NCBI GenBank assembly: GCA_958421275.1
Contig: CATZLI010000005.1
Location: 1 to 64,000, forward strand
Length of the DNA stretch: 64,000 nt
Reading direction: 5' to 3'
From: an uncultured Collinsella sp.
Lineage (GTDB): Bacteria; Actinomycetota; Coriobacteriia; Coriobacteriales; Coriobacteriaceae
The notes below the pieces were generated by a model. It saw only the letters and a program-made list of their open reading frames with translations. It did no database searches and was not told the DNA's origin. Within the stretch, counting starts at the first letter, position 1, and each line of letters starts with the position of its first letter. Positions 34,772-42,373 of this stretch are shown here, piece by piece. Both the position numbers and the translations under genes were made by a program.

Positions 34772-35458
34772 CTAATTAGCCCCTTTCTTCTCGTATTCGT
34801 CGATAAGGTGCAGAAGACTGATTCGAGCTTCTGCGGGCTCGCTGTATCCCTTGCGGGATGATCTGCCGATGTTGGCGAAATCGAGCAGAGCACGGTAAGT
34901 GCAGGAATAGCCCTTGATGTGCTCCCATGCGTTGAGAATGTATGAGACCAAAGGTGTAACGGCGAGCAACGCTGTAGGGTCTTGCAGGGTAGTTTCGAGT
35001 TCACGGCCGGTCTTAGCCTGGATACGTGCGTCGAGGTTGCACTCGGGCATCTTTGCAGCCTCTTCCATAATGAGGCAAATGCTGTCCCAGTTAGTGCGGA
35101 GATGATGAACGCGCTCGCTCGTGGTGTCGATGCAGATCCTTGCTTCATGACAGTAGTCAAAAAAGCCTTTGATGACGTCGCGGCAATCATTTTCTGGCTG
35201 GATTGCGCTCCAGTCCTCGAACATGCCCTCGAAGGCGTCGAGACAGCTCCCATCCTCAGCATAGATGAGCTGCGCGGCCCACCTGCCTAGATCCGAGCTC
35301 GTCAGCTGCTCCATGGGAAGCCTCGCTAGGAGCGCGGACGGGGTGAGACCCCTTGCCGCGGCGAGGTCAGCGCTGGAGCGCTTGAAGAGTACCTGCTCAT
35401 CCTTTGAGTTGAATAGGATTGTCGAACGCAGCTTGCTGCTCGCAGTGGTAAGTGCCAT
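34772..35458 (-). CDS. Hypothetical element-encoded protein
   Basis: The 228-residue product is soluble, largely helical and somewhat acidic, with seven Cys residues (for example ENDCRDVIKGFFDYCHEARICI). I recognise no family. It lies between the integrase and the replication/mobilization genes and probably starts the minus-strand operon; an AAAGAGAGGAGG-like run precedes the ATG. A role in control or replication of the element is possible but unsupported. Confidence 0.6.
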   Translation of the reverse strand: MALTTASSKLRSTILFNSKDEQVLFKRSSADLAAARGLTPSALLARLPMEQLTSSDLGRWAAQLIYAEDGSCLDAFEGMFEDWSAIQPENDCRDVIKGFFDYCHEARICIDTTSERVHHLRTNWDSICLIMEEAAKMPECNLDARIQAKTGRELETTLQDPTALLAVTPLVSYILNAWEHIKGYSCTYRALLDFANIGRSSRKGYSEPAEARISLLHLIDEYEKKGAN

Positions 35459-35522
35459 TGATAACCTCCTCTCTGTTTGGCTTTATTTGCAGTATACATC
35501 TGGTGACACAATTATGAGAGTA

Positions 35523-36830
35523 TTAATTTTCATTACCTTCAGATAATTTTTCGAAGACTTCGGCAGCGTTGCGGTCGTTGGCTCTGATTGCGTGGGTGTA
35601 GAAATTGGCCGTCGTACTCGCTGATGCGTGTCCCATTCGCGCCTGAACGGTCTTCAAATCGACGTTGTTTGCGACGAGCGCCGTCGCTGCCGTGTGTCTC
35701 AGTCCGTGGGGGACGAGACCCGAGTATCCGGTGCCGCGTGTGTGCAGCTTGCCGTTGCGCTCGAACTGGCTTGTCACGTTGGCGTACTCGCCATAGCCGT
35801 TGTCGACGCAGAAGTCCCTGAACCAGCGTGAATAGTTGTGTCCATCGGGTCGGGTGATACTGACGTGAAGGTTGCCGTTTTCGTCCTTATGCGGGCTGAG
35901 GGCGTGAACGATGGGGTCAGAGTTTCACTGTCTTAGCCCGCGTTGCTCGAATAGGTTGCGCTGCCGCATCTTCCAGTCGTTTAGATACGCGGCTAGCGAA
36001 GAGTCTATAGACAGGATCCGCCTGCTCATTTCCGATTTGGGTGCCCTGAGCGTTTTGTCATTGGTGTACTGGTGGACGATTCTGATTTCCATCGCCTCGG
36101 GGTCGTAGTCTTCCCAACAGAGCCCCAGGGCCTCGCCTTTTCTGAGTCCTAGGTGGAATATGAGCATGGTGCAGACGGTCATCGGCCCCATGGGTTCGGA
36201 TAGCAGGCATTTGGTGAATCGGGGCAGTTCGTCGGGTGGGAGGAAGTTGCGCACTCTAAGGTCTGGCTTTGGGAGTTTGACGCTGATGCATGGGTTGCGC
36301 TCGATTAGCTCATTCTCCAGTGCGTCCTGCATGACCTGTTTGAGCTTGACGTGGATACGACGAATCTCGGCCTCTGTGAATCTTCCGGTTGAGATTGCTT
36401 CGGCATACGCCCGTTTGATCTCGTCGGGTCTCAGCGCACCGAGGGGCATGTCGCCGAACAGCTCGCGTATATGGCGCACGTCATATTCCTCTCTTTGGAA
36501 AGAAAGAGGGGAGCCGAAGGAGCTTTCTCGGAGCCGATGGAAATCCTCGGCGTATCCGGAAACAGTGGTCGGCATGTCGCCAGCCGGTTCATAGGTCTCC
36601 AGCTCCTTCCGGTAGGCATCGAGCGCATTCGCAACCTCACCGGGCCAGTTCTTCGGGTTTTTGCTCTTGCAATGGATGGTTCTCTTGGGTGTCTTTAGGT
36701 ATCTGACTCGTTTCCCGTTCTTGCCGGATTCGGGGTCGCGACCGAGAGAGAAGTAGATGCGGAAGGAACCGGGTTTTCCCTTGATCGGTTCGGAAGTGCC
36801 TTTGGCTGTGGGTTTGATTCTGGTTTCCAT
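35523..36830 (-). pseudogene. Tyrosine integrase interrupted by an in-frame TGA
   Basis: Two open segments (36830-35925 and 35777-35523) are in the same frame. Only one TGA at 35925-35927 interrupts a continuous 435-codon reading, with NSDPIVHALSPHKDENG and further sensible sequence after it. The first part holds the AP2-like N-terminal region, the SAM-like core domain and the first catalytic Arg (GLRKGEALGLCW). The second holds HGLRHTAATALV and the catalytic Tyr in FYTHAI. The stop therefore separates the catalytic residues. The codon may have been TGG (QW). It is most likely a nonsense mutation or sequence error; readthrough cannot be excluded. Location beside attR fits an element integrase. 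Confidence 0.85.
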
Positions 36831-36850
36831 GGGTCTCCAGGGGTGGTGCG

Positions 36851-36905
36851 TTGGGTTAGCCTCGGGGGCGGGGCTTTGAGGGCCTCGCCCCCGAGGCTAA
36901 CCCAA
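36851..36905. repeat. Palindrome with 20-bp arms near the right end
   Basis: TTGGGTTAGCCTCGGGGGCG (36851-36870) pairs perfectly with 36886-36905. It lies between the integrase start and attR and has no T-tract in either direction, so it is not an ordinary terminator. Confidence 0.7.
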
Positions 36906-36908
36906 AAA

Positions 36909-36961
36909 TTTCACCCCTGCAAGTCAAAATGAAGGGGTAAAGGGGTGTAAAAAGGGTGAAA
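36909..36961. promoter_or_regulatory. Candidate integrase arm sites, right end
   Basis: TTTCACCCC (36909-36917, inverted), GGGGTGTAA (36942-36950) and AGGGTGAAA (36953-36961) resemble the GGGGTGAAA pair at the left end. The last two are again 11 bp apart. Confidence 0.5.
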
Positions 36962-37068
36962 TAGAAAACTAATCAAGAAGAGCAAAAACGGCAGAATAGC
37001 TAAATTACCTGCGGAAACAGAGATATTGATGAAAATGAAAAACCGCAGGTAGGGTAATAGCTCATGAC

Positions 37069-37117
37069 CTCCTAAAGCGGGTGTCGACGGTTCGAATCCG
37101 CCCGGGGGCACCAGAAG
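37069..37117 (+). other. attR (tRNA 3'-half copy)
   Basis: Matches the tRNA-Arg 3' half over 18 nt at the left and 15 nt at the right, with a different T stem (GACGG/CCGCC). There is no 5' half, so it is not a functional tRNA. Confidence 0.75.
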
Positions 37118-37172
37118 ATTATGACGGCGTCGCGAGAGCGGCGCCGTTTCTGGTTTGTGGGGACCGCCGGCA

Positions 37173-37244
37173 GGATTCGAGCCGTCGACACCCGCGTCAG
37201 CAATTTCCCCGCGGGGGGGGTCGAATCCGCCCGGAGCACCAGAG
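37173..37244. repeat. Additional tRNA 3'-end relics
   Basis: On the minus strand 37173-37195 matches 22 of 23 bases of 37078-37100. On the plus strand 37219-37244 (TCGAATCCGCCCGG then AGCACCAGAG) resembles the attR end. They look like scars of earlier integrations. The rest of 36962-37392 has only the hairpin 37253-37279 and the pknB terminator. Confidence 0.55.
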
Positions 37245-37300
37245 ATTTGTCGAGCCCGGTACCGCTACGGTGCCGGGCTCTTCTGGTTCAATGCCATGTC

Positions 37301-37340
37301 AAAAACGAAGCGCCCGCTTGCTGGGGGAGCAAGCGGGCGC
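37301..37340 (-). terminator. Terminator of the kinase/cell-wall operon
   Basis: A 13-bp perfect stem (37310-37322 with 37328-37340) reads into TTCGTTTTT on the minus strand, 53 nt after the pknB stop. Confidence 0.85.
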
Positions 37341-37392
37341 CTGTGAGCGAATATGTTTGCGGCGAGAGCCGTGATGAGCGGTGGGGTGGCGA

Positions 37393-39354
37393 CTAGTTGG
37401 TCGTACCGGAATCGTCACCCGTGCCCGAGCCAGAGCCCGAACCCGAGCCAGAAAGTGCGACCGTCAGCGTAATCGTGCTGTCGGTGGACTGCTTGCCAGT
37501 GGGGGAGACGCCCGTAACGGTGGCATCCTCGTTACCGCTTACGGGATTGCCGTTCTGGTCACAGAAGCCGATGTTATAGAAACCGGCGTTGTTGAGCGCG
37601 GTGACGGCGGCGGAGATGCTCTTGCCGTACAGGTTGCCCGGAACACTGGCCTTGCCGGACTTCTTGGCAATGACGACGGTAATCGTGGCGCCGGGCTTCT
37701 GCTTGCCACTGGGGTTCCAGCTGATCACGGTGTCCTCGGTAACCGAGTCGTTCTCCTGGTAGCTAACGTCGACGCCAAAGCCTGCCATATCGAGGGCGTT
37801 GCGCGCCTGGGCCTCTGTCATGTCGGTCAGATCGGGGACGGACGTGGTATCCGGGCCGCTCGAGACCTTGTACGAGATGGTCGTGCCCTTCGCGACTTCC
37901 TTACCGGCTTCGGTGCCCTGCTCAAAGACCTGGCCCTCATCGGCCTCGTTGGCCTCCTCGGAGGCGTTGCCCTTCAGGCCAACGCTTGCCAGCGCGGCCT
38001 CGGCCTGGTCCTTGGTCAGGCCGACAAGCCGGGGAACCTCAACCTTCTCGGAGGGCTTGGGACCCTTGGAGATTACCAGGTTCACCTTGGTGCCCTTGGC
38101 CTTCTTGGTGTTGCCGTTGGGCGTCTGCTCGGCGACCTTGCCCTCGTCGACATCGTCGTTGTAGCTTTGGTCGATGGTGCCGACCTCGAGGCCGGCTTCC
38201 TTGATCAGCTCGACGGCAGTCTGCTGGTCCTTGCCCAGCACATCGGGCACGGTGACCTGCTCGCCGCCAAAGAGTCCTGTGGCAAAGGCCACCACGATGC
38301 CGATGACGGCAACGGCTGCCACCACGGCGGCGATGATCTTGTTCTTGTTGGATTTGGGCTTTTCGACCTCGTAGGAGCCGGTGGAGCCCGAAACCGAGCT
38401 ACGGGCGGTATTCTGGCCGCTCACGCCCGAGACGGGACGCACCATGGCGCGCGTCTGATCGGAAAGCTCGCGAGTCTTGGTGGCGCCCAGCTCACCGGGG
38501 GCACCGATGATGCGCGTGGGCTCCGAGACGTTGACGGCACGGCCCGACAGGTAGCTGTTGAGCACCTGACGAAGCTCGTCGGCGGTCTGGAAGCGGTTTG
38601 CCGGGTCCTTCTCCATGCACTTGAGGATGATGCGCTCAAGGTCGGCGTCGACACCGGAGTTGATCTGGCTCGGCGGAATAGGCAGCTCGTTGACTTGCTT
38701 GAGTGCGACCGAGATGGCGTCGTCACCGTCAAAGGGAACGCGGCCGGTGGCGCACTCGTACATCACGACGCCCAGCGAGTAGATATCCGAGGTGGGGCCG
38801 AGGTCCTGACCGCGGGTCTGCTCGGGGCTGACGTAGTGGGCGGTTCCCAGCACGTTGTTGTCTTGCGTGAGGTGGCTGTTCTTGGCGCGCGCGATGCCAA
38901 AGTCCATCACCTTGATGTTGCCGTCGGGCAGCACCATGATGTTCTGCGGCTTAATGTCGCGGTGGATGATCTCGTGCTTGTGGGCGACCGAAAGCGCGGA
39001 GCTGATCTGCGAGCCGATCTGGGCGACCTTCTTGGGGTCGAGGGCGCCGTGGCTCTTGATGCCGCTCTTAAGGTCGGTGCCGCGCAGGTACTCCATGACG
39101 ATGTAATAGGTGTCGCCGTCCTTGCCCCAATCGTAGACGCCCACGATATAGGGGGAGGAGAGACCGGCTGCTGCCTGGGCCTCCTGCTTAAAGCGTGCGG
39201 CGAAGGTTGCGTCGCCAGCATACTGCGGCAGCATGATCTTGACGGCAACCGTGCGGTCGAGGACCTGGTCCTGTGCACGGTAGACGGTCGCCATGCCGCC
39301 TGTTCCCACCTTATCCTTGAGGAGGTATCTTCCCCCGAGGACCCTCTGTTCCAT
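37393..39354 (-). CDS. pknB: Ser/Thr protein kinase PknB with PASTA repeats
   Basis: PknB senses muropeptides or lipid II outside the cell and phosphorylates cell-wall and division proteins inside. The 653-residue protein has the kinase domain (about 7-265) with GTGGMATVY, VAVKIM, HRDIKPQNIM, DFGIA and GTAHYVSPEQ. A Thr-rich juxtamembrane linker and one membrane segment (IIAAVVAAVAVIGIVVAFATG) follow, then four PASTA repeats and a Gly/Ser tail. ATG 39354 is chosen because AGGAG lies 6 nt upstream; the frame opens five codons earlier. Last gene of the operon, as in many actinobacteria. Confidence 0.95.
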   Translation of the reverse strand: MEQRVLGGRYLLKDKVGTGGMATVYRAQDQVLDRTVAVKIMLPQYAGDATFAARFKQEAQAAAGLSSPYIVGVYDWGKDGDTYYIVMEYLRGTDLKSGIKSHGALDPKKVAQIGSQISSALSVAHKHEIIHRDIKPQNIMVLPDGNIKVMDFGIARAKNSHLTQDNNVLGTAHYVSPEQTRGQDLGPTSDIYSLGVVMYECATGRVPFDGDDAISVALKQVNELPIPPSQINSGVDADLERIILKCMEKDPANRFQTADELRQVLNSYLSGRAVNVSEPTRIIGAPGELGATKTRELSDQTRAMVRPVSGVSGQNTARSSVSGSTGSYEVEKPKSNKNKIIAAVVAAVAVIGIVVAFATGLFGGEQVTVPDVLGKDQQTAVELIKEAGLEVGTIDQSYNDDVDEGKVAEQTPNGNTKKAKGTKVNLVISKGPKPSEKVEVPRLVGLTKDQAEAALASVGLKGNASEEANEADEGQVFEQGTEAGKEVAKGTTISYKVSSGPDTTSVPDLTDMTEAQARNALDMAGFGVDVSYQENDSVTEDTVISWNPSGKQKPGATITVVIAKKSGKASVPGNLYGKSISAAVTALNNAGFYNIGFCDQNGNPVSGNEDATVTGVSPTGKQSTDSTITLTVALSGSGSGSGSGTGDDSGTTN

Positions 39355-39486
39355 TCCTGCTCCTAACATAACTATTCGCTCAACGATGTGTGTAGTACCT
39401 ACGATGTGGCCGCTGGGGCCGTGTGGCGCGTTGCCGCTAACTCTTCGGCCGCGGCGCGCCTCGGGTGTCCGATTCGATCATGGGCA

Positions 39487-42357
39487 TCACGCTCCCTGTG
39501 CGGCAAGCGCCGCGGTCAGGACGATACCGGCGATCTTGGCGGCCTTGACGTCATGCTTGTCGAAATCCTCCAAGGCCACCGAGATGGCGACCGTGGGTGA
39601 ATCGTAAGGTGCAAAGCCAACGAACATCGAGTTGACGTTGGTGCCGCCGGTCTCGGCCGAGCCGGTCTTGCCGGCGACCTTGACGCCGGGGATCTGGGCA
39701 TCGGTGCCGGTGCCGGACTGGACGACGGCAAGCATGGCCTGCTTGACCTGGTCGGCCGTGGCGGAGCTGACGGCCTGACCCAGCGAGCGGGACTGCGTGG
39801 TCTTGACCACGGTTCCGTCCGGGGCGAGTACCTGGGCTACAAAGTACGGGTCCATGACCACGCCGCTGTTAGCGATGGCGGCGGCAATCACGGCGTTTTG
39901 CATGACGGTGGTCTGCGGGCCGGGCGTGTGGTCCATGCCGACAGGCTGGCCGGCGCCGGCCCAGGCGGTCTCCCACTCGGTCATGAGCGACGGGTCGGCC
40001 ATGATGGAGGCCGCGGAGGTCAGGTCCTGGCCGAGCTTTTGGCCGTAGCCAAAGGCGTTGGCAAACTGTACGAGCGTGTTTGCGCCAACTTCGTTTGCCA
40101 CCTGGCCAAAGACGACGTTGGAGGACACGGCAAAGGCCTGCTGCAGGCTGATGGTGCCGTAGCTCTCGTTGGCATAGTTGGTGACCGGTGCGTTGCCGAT
40201 GTCCATGGAGCCGGGCGCCTGGTAGGTGCTGGTAAGGCTGGCGGCACCGGTCTCGAGTGCCGCGGAAAGCGTAACGACCTTAAACGTTGAGCCCGGCGTG
40301 TACAGCGCGTCCATGGCGCGATTGTACATGGAGCCGTCCTCGCCGCCGCCCGTCTGCAGCAGGGCATCGATGTTGGTGTTGTCGTAGGTGGGCGAGCTGG
40401 CACATGCGAGCACCGCGCCGGTACGCGGGTCGATGACCACTACAGCGCCCTTAAAGCCCTTGAGTGCCTGCTCGGCAGCCGTCTGGATGCGCGAGTCGAT
40501 GGTGAGCTTGGCGGTGTTGCCCGGCTGGGTCTGGCCCGCGAGCGACGCGATGGCGTTGTTCCAGCTGGAGTAATCCTTAGAGCCGGTGAGCGTGTCGTTC
40601 ATGACGCTCTCGATGGCGGTGGTGCCATACTGCTGGCTCACGTAGCCAACCACGTGCGCTGCCAGGTTACCGTTGGGGTAGGAGCGTACGTAGGTGCCGT
40701 CCTCCTGTTGCAGCGACTCGGCCAGCGTCACGCCGTCGGACGTGATGATGGAACCGCGCTGGATGTACTTGGAGCGGGCGATGGTGTGGTTGTTGGTCGG
40801 CATGTCCTGATAGTCCTTGGCCTTGATGACCTGGACATAGGTGAGGTTGCCGATAAGGATGGCGAACAGCGCCGTTGAGGCGAGCACCGCGCGGGTTAGA
40901 CGGTTGGCGAGCGCCACGCGGCCGAGCACACCGGATTCAGGTGTGTCGAGCAGGCGACGGCGCATGCGCGAGCCGACGGAATGGCTGCCGCTGCCGTAGG
41001 AAGACGAGGTGGCAAAGCGCGTGCCCGTCGGGGCGGCGGCAGATGCGACCTGATCATCGGTGATGGCGGCCATGGTGCCGGTGCCGGTAAGCTCGGCCTC
41101 GCGTCCGGTCGCCTCGTCACCGGCGCGTAGCAGGAGCGCGACGATGATAAAGCTTGCCAGCAGCGAGGAGCCGCCCTGGCTCATAAAGGGCAGGGTGACG
41201 CCGGTCAGCGGGATCAGGCGGGTGACGCCGCCCACGATCAAAAAGGCCTGGAAGCTGATGGCTGCCGTAAGACCGGTGGCGCTAAAGGCGGCAAGGTCGG
41301 ATTTAGCGCGGGCGGCTGTGGTGAGGCCACGCACGGCAAAGAGCATAAACAGGATGAGCACGGCGCCGCCGCCCAAAAGGCCCATCTCCTCGCCGATAGC
41401 CGAGAAGATAAAGTCGGACTCGACGACAGGGATGTTGTTGGCCATGCCGTTGCCGATGCCAACACCGACCAGACCGCCATCGGCAAGCGAGAAGAGCGAC
41501 TGGACGATCTGGTAGCCCTGGCCCTGGGCGTCCTTAAACGGATCGACCCAAACCTGGAAACGCACCTGAACGTGCGACAGGAACTTGTAGGCGCCCACGG
41601 CTCCAACGGCTAAGAGCGCAAGGCCGATAACGACATACGAAAAGCGCCCCGTGGCAACGTAGAGCATCAGCAAGAAGATGGTGTAGAACAACACGGCCGA
41701 ACCCAGGTCGCGTTCGAAGACGACGACGAGCAGGCACACACCCCACACGGCAAACAGCGGCAGCAGCAGTCGCAGGCGAGGGATCTTAAAGCCCAGGATC
41801 TTGCGGTTGGAGATGGAGAGCAGCTCGCGGTTCTCGGCCAAGTAGCCGGCCAGGAACAGGACGATAAAGACCTTGGCGAACTCGCCGGGCTGGATGGTAA
41901 AGCCCGCGATGCGAATCCACAGCTTGGAGCCCGAGATCGTGGTGCCGATAAAGATGGGCAGCATCAGCAGGATGATGCCGATGATGCCAAAGGTGTACTT
42001 GTAGCGCATGACCACGTCGAGGTTCTTAACCAACGCGAGCGTTCCCACCATCAGGGCCACCGAGACAAACAGGATGATGAGCTGTGAGATGGCGAGAGCG
42101 GGGGCGAGACGCGTCACAAACGTGATGCCGATGCCCGAAAGTATAAATACGATGGGCAGGATGGCGGGGTCGGCACCGGGCGCCAAGATGCGCACGGCAA
42201 TGTGGGCCGCGGCAAAGGCGGCAAAGAGGCCGATCGGTACGGCGAGCGTCTCAAAGGAGATGGCAGCGCCCGCGGTGAGGACGTACATCGCATACAGCAG
42301 GATGACGGGGAACGCCGAGGCGATGAGCAAGAGCAGCTCGGTGTTGCGGCGACTCAT
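39487..42357 (-). CDS. SEDS glycosyltransferase-class B PBP fusion (RodA/FtsW-PbpA)
   Basis: One 956-residue chain carries both halves of a peptidoglycan synthase. Residues about 1-420 are a SEDS polymerase with ten or so membrane segments, SGSKLWI, the E-R-D-L-G-S motif (VVFERDLGSAVLFY), DPFKDAQGQGYQIVQS and PLTGVTLPFMSQGGSSLLA. After a ~60-residue linker there is a further membrane segment and a class B transpeptidase with GSTFK (catalytic Ser near residue 688), SSN (AVSSNVVFG) and KTGSAE. In most bacteria these are two genes, often adjacent. ATG 42357 has AAAGGGAG upstream. No stop or frameshift interrupts the join, so the fusion looks real. Confidence 0.93.
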   Translation of the reverse strand: MSRRNTELLLLIASAFPVILLYAMYVLTAGAAISFETLAVPIGLFAAFAAAHIAVRILAPGADPAILPIVFILSGIGITFVTRLAPALAISQLIILFVSVALMVGTLALVKNLDVVMRYKYTFGIIGIILLMLPIFIGTTISGSKLWIRIAGFTIQPGEFAKVFIVLFLAGYLAENRELLSISNRKILGFKIPRLRLLLPLFAVWGVCLLVVVFERDLGSAVLFYTIFLLMLYVATGRFSYVVIGLALLAVGAVGAYKFLSHVQVRFQVWVDPFKDAQGQGYQIVQSLFSLADGGLVGVGIGNGMANNIPVVESDFIFSAIGEEMGLLGGGAVLILFMLFAVRGLTTAARAKSDLAAFSATGLTAAISFQAFLIVGGVTRLIPLTGVTLPFMSQGGSSLLASFIIVALLLRAGDEATGREAELTGTGTMAAITDDQVASAAAPTGTRFATSSSYGSGSHSVGSRMRRRLLDTPESGVLGRVALANRLTRAVLASTALFAILIGNLTYVQVIKAKDYQDMPTNNHTIARSKYIQRGSIITSDGVTLAESLQQEDGTYVRSYPNGNLAAHVVGYVSQQYGTTAIESVMNDTLTGSKDYSSWNNAIASLAGQTQPGNTAKLTIDSRIQTAAEQALKGFKGAVVVIDPRTGAVLACASSPTYDNTNIDALLQTGGGEDGSMYNRAMDALYTPGSTFKVVTLSAALETGAASLTSTYQAPGSMDIGNAPVTNYANESYGTISLQQAFAVSSNVVFGQVANEVGANTLVQFANAFGYGQKLGQDLTSAASIMADPSLMTEWETAWAGAGQPVGMDHTPGPQTTVMQNAVIAAAIANSGVVMDPYFVAQVLAPDGTVVKTTQSRSLGQAVSSATADQVKQAMLAVVQSGTGTDAQIPGVKVAGKTGSAETGGTNVNSMFVGFAPYDSPTVAISVALEDFDKHDVKAAKIAGIVLTAALAAQGA

Positions 42358-42373
42358 AAGCGGCACTCCCTTT

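Larger units (their letters stand above)
24771..37117. mobile_element. Integrative mobilizable element in tRNA-Arg(CCT), about 12.3 kb
   Basis: The 18-nt CTCCTAAAGCGGGTGTCG of the tRNA anticodon region (24802-24819) recurs at 37069-37086. TTCGAAT and CGGGGGCACCAGAAG (24836-24850 and 37103-37117) follow in the same order, giving attL and attR. Between them lie restriction genes, relaxase, coupling protein, MobC-like protein, a DnaB-like ATPase and a tyrosine integrase next to attR. No conjugation pore genes are seen, so it would be mobilizable rather than self-transmissible. AGG/AGA Arg codons are noticeably more frequent in its restriction genes than in the flanking genes. Confidence 0.85.

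Noticed and set aside
37081..37396. Small plus-strand frames between attR and pknB
   Set aside because: They read through tRNA relics and the pknB terminator and show no protein-like pattern.
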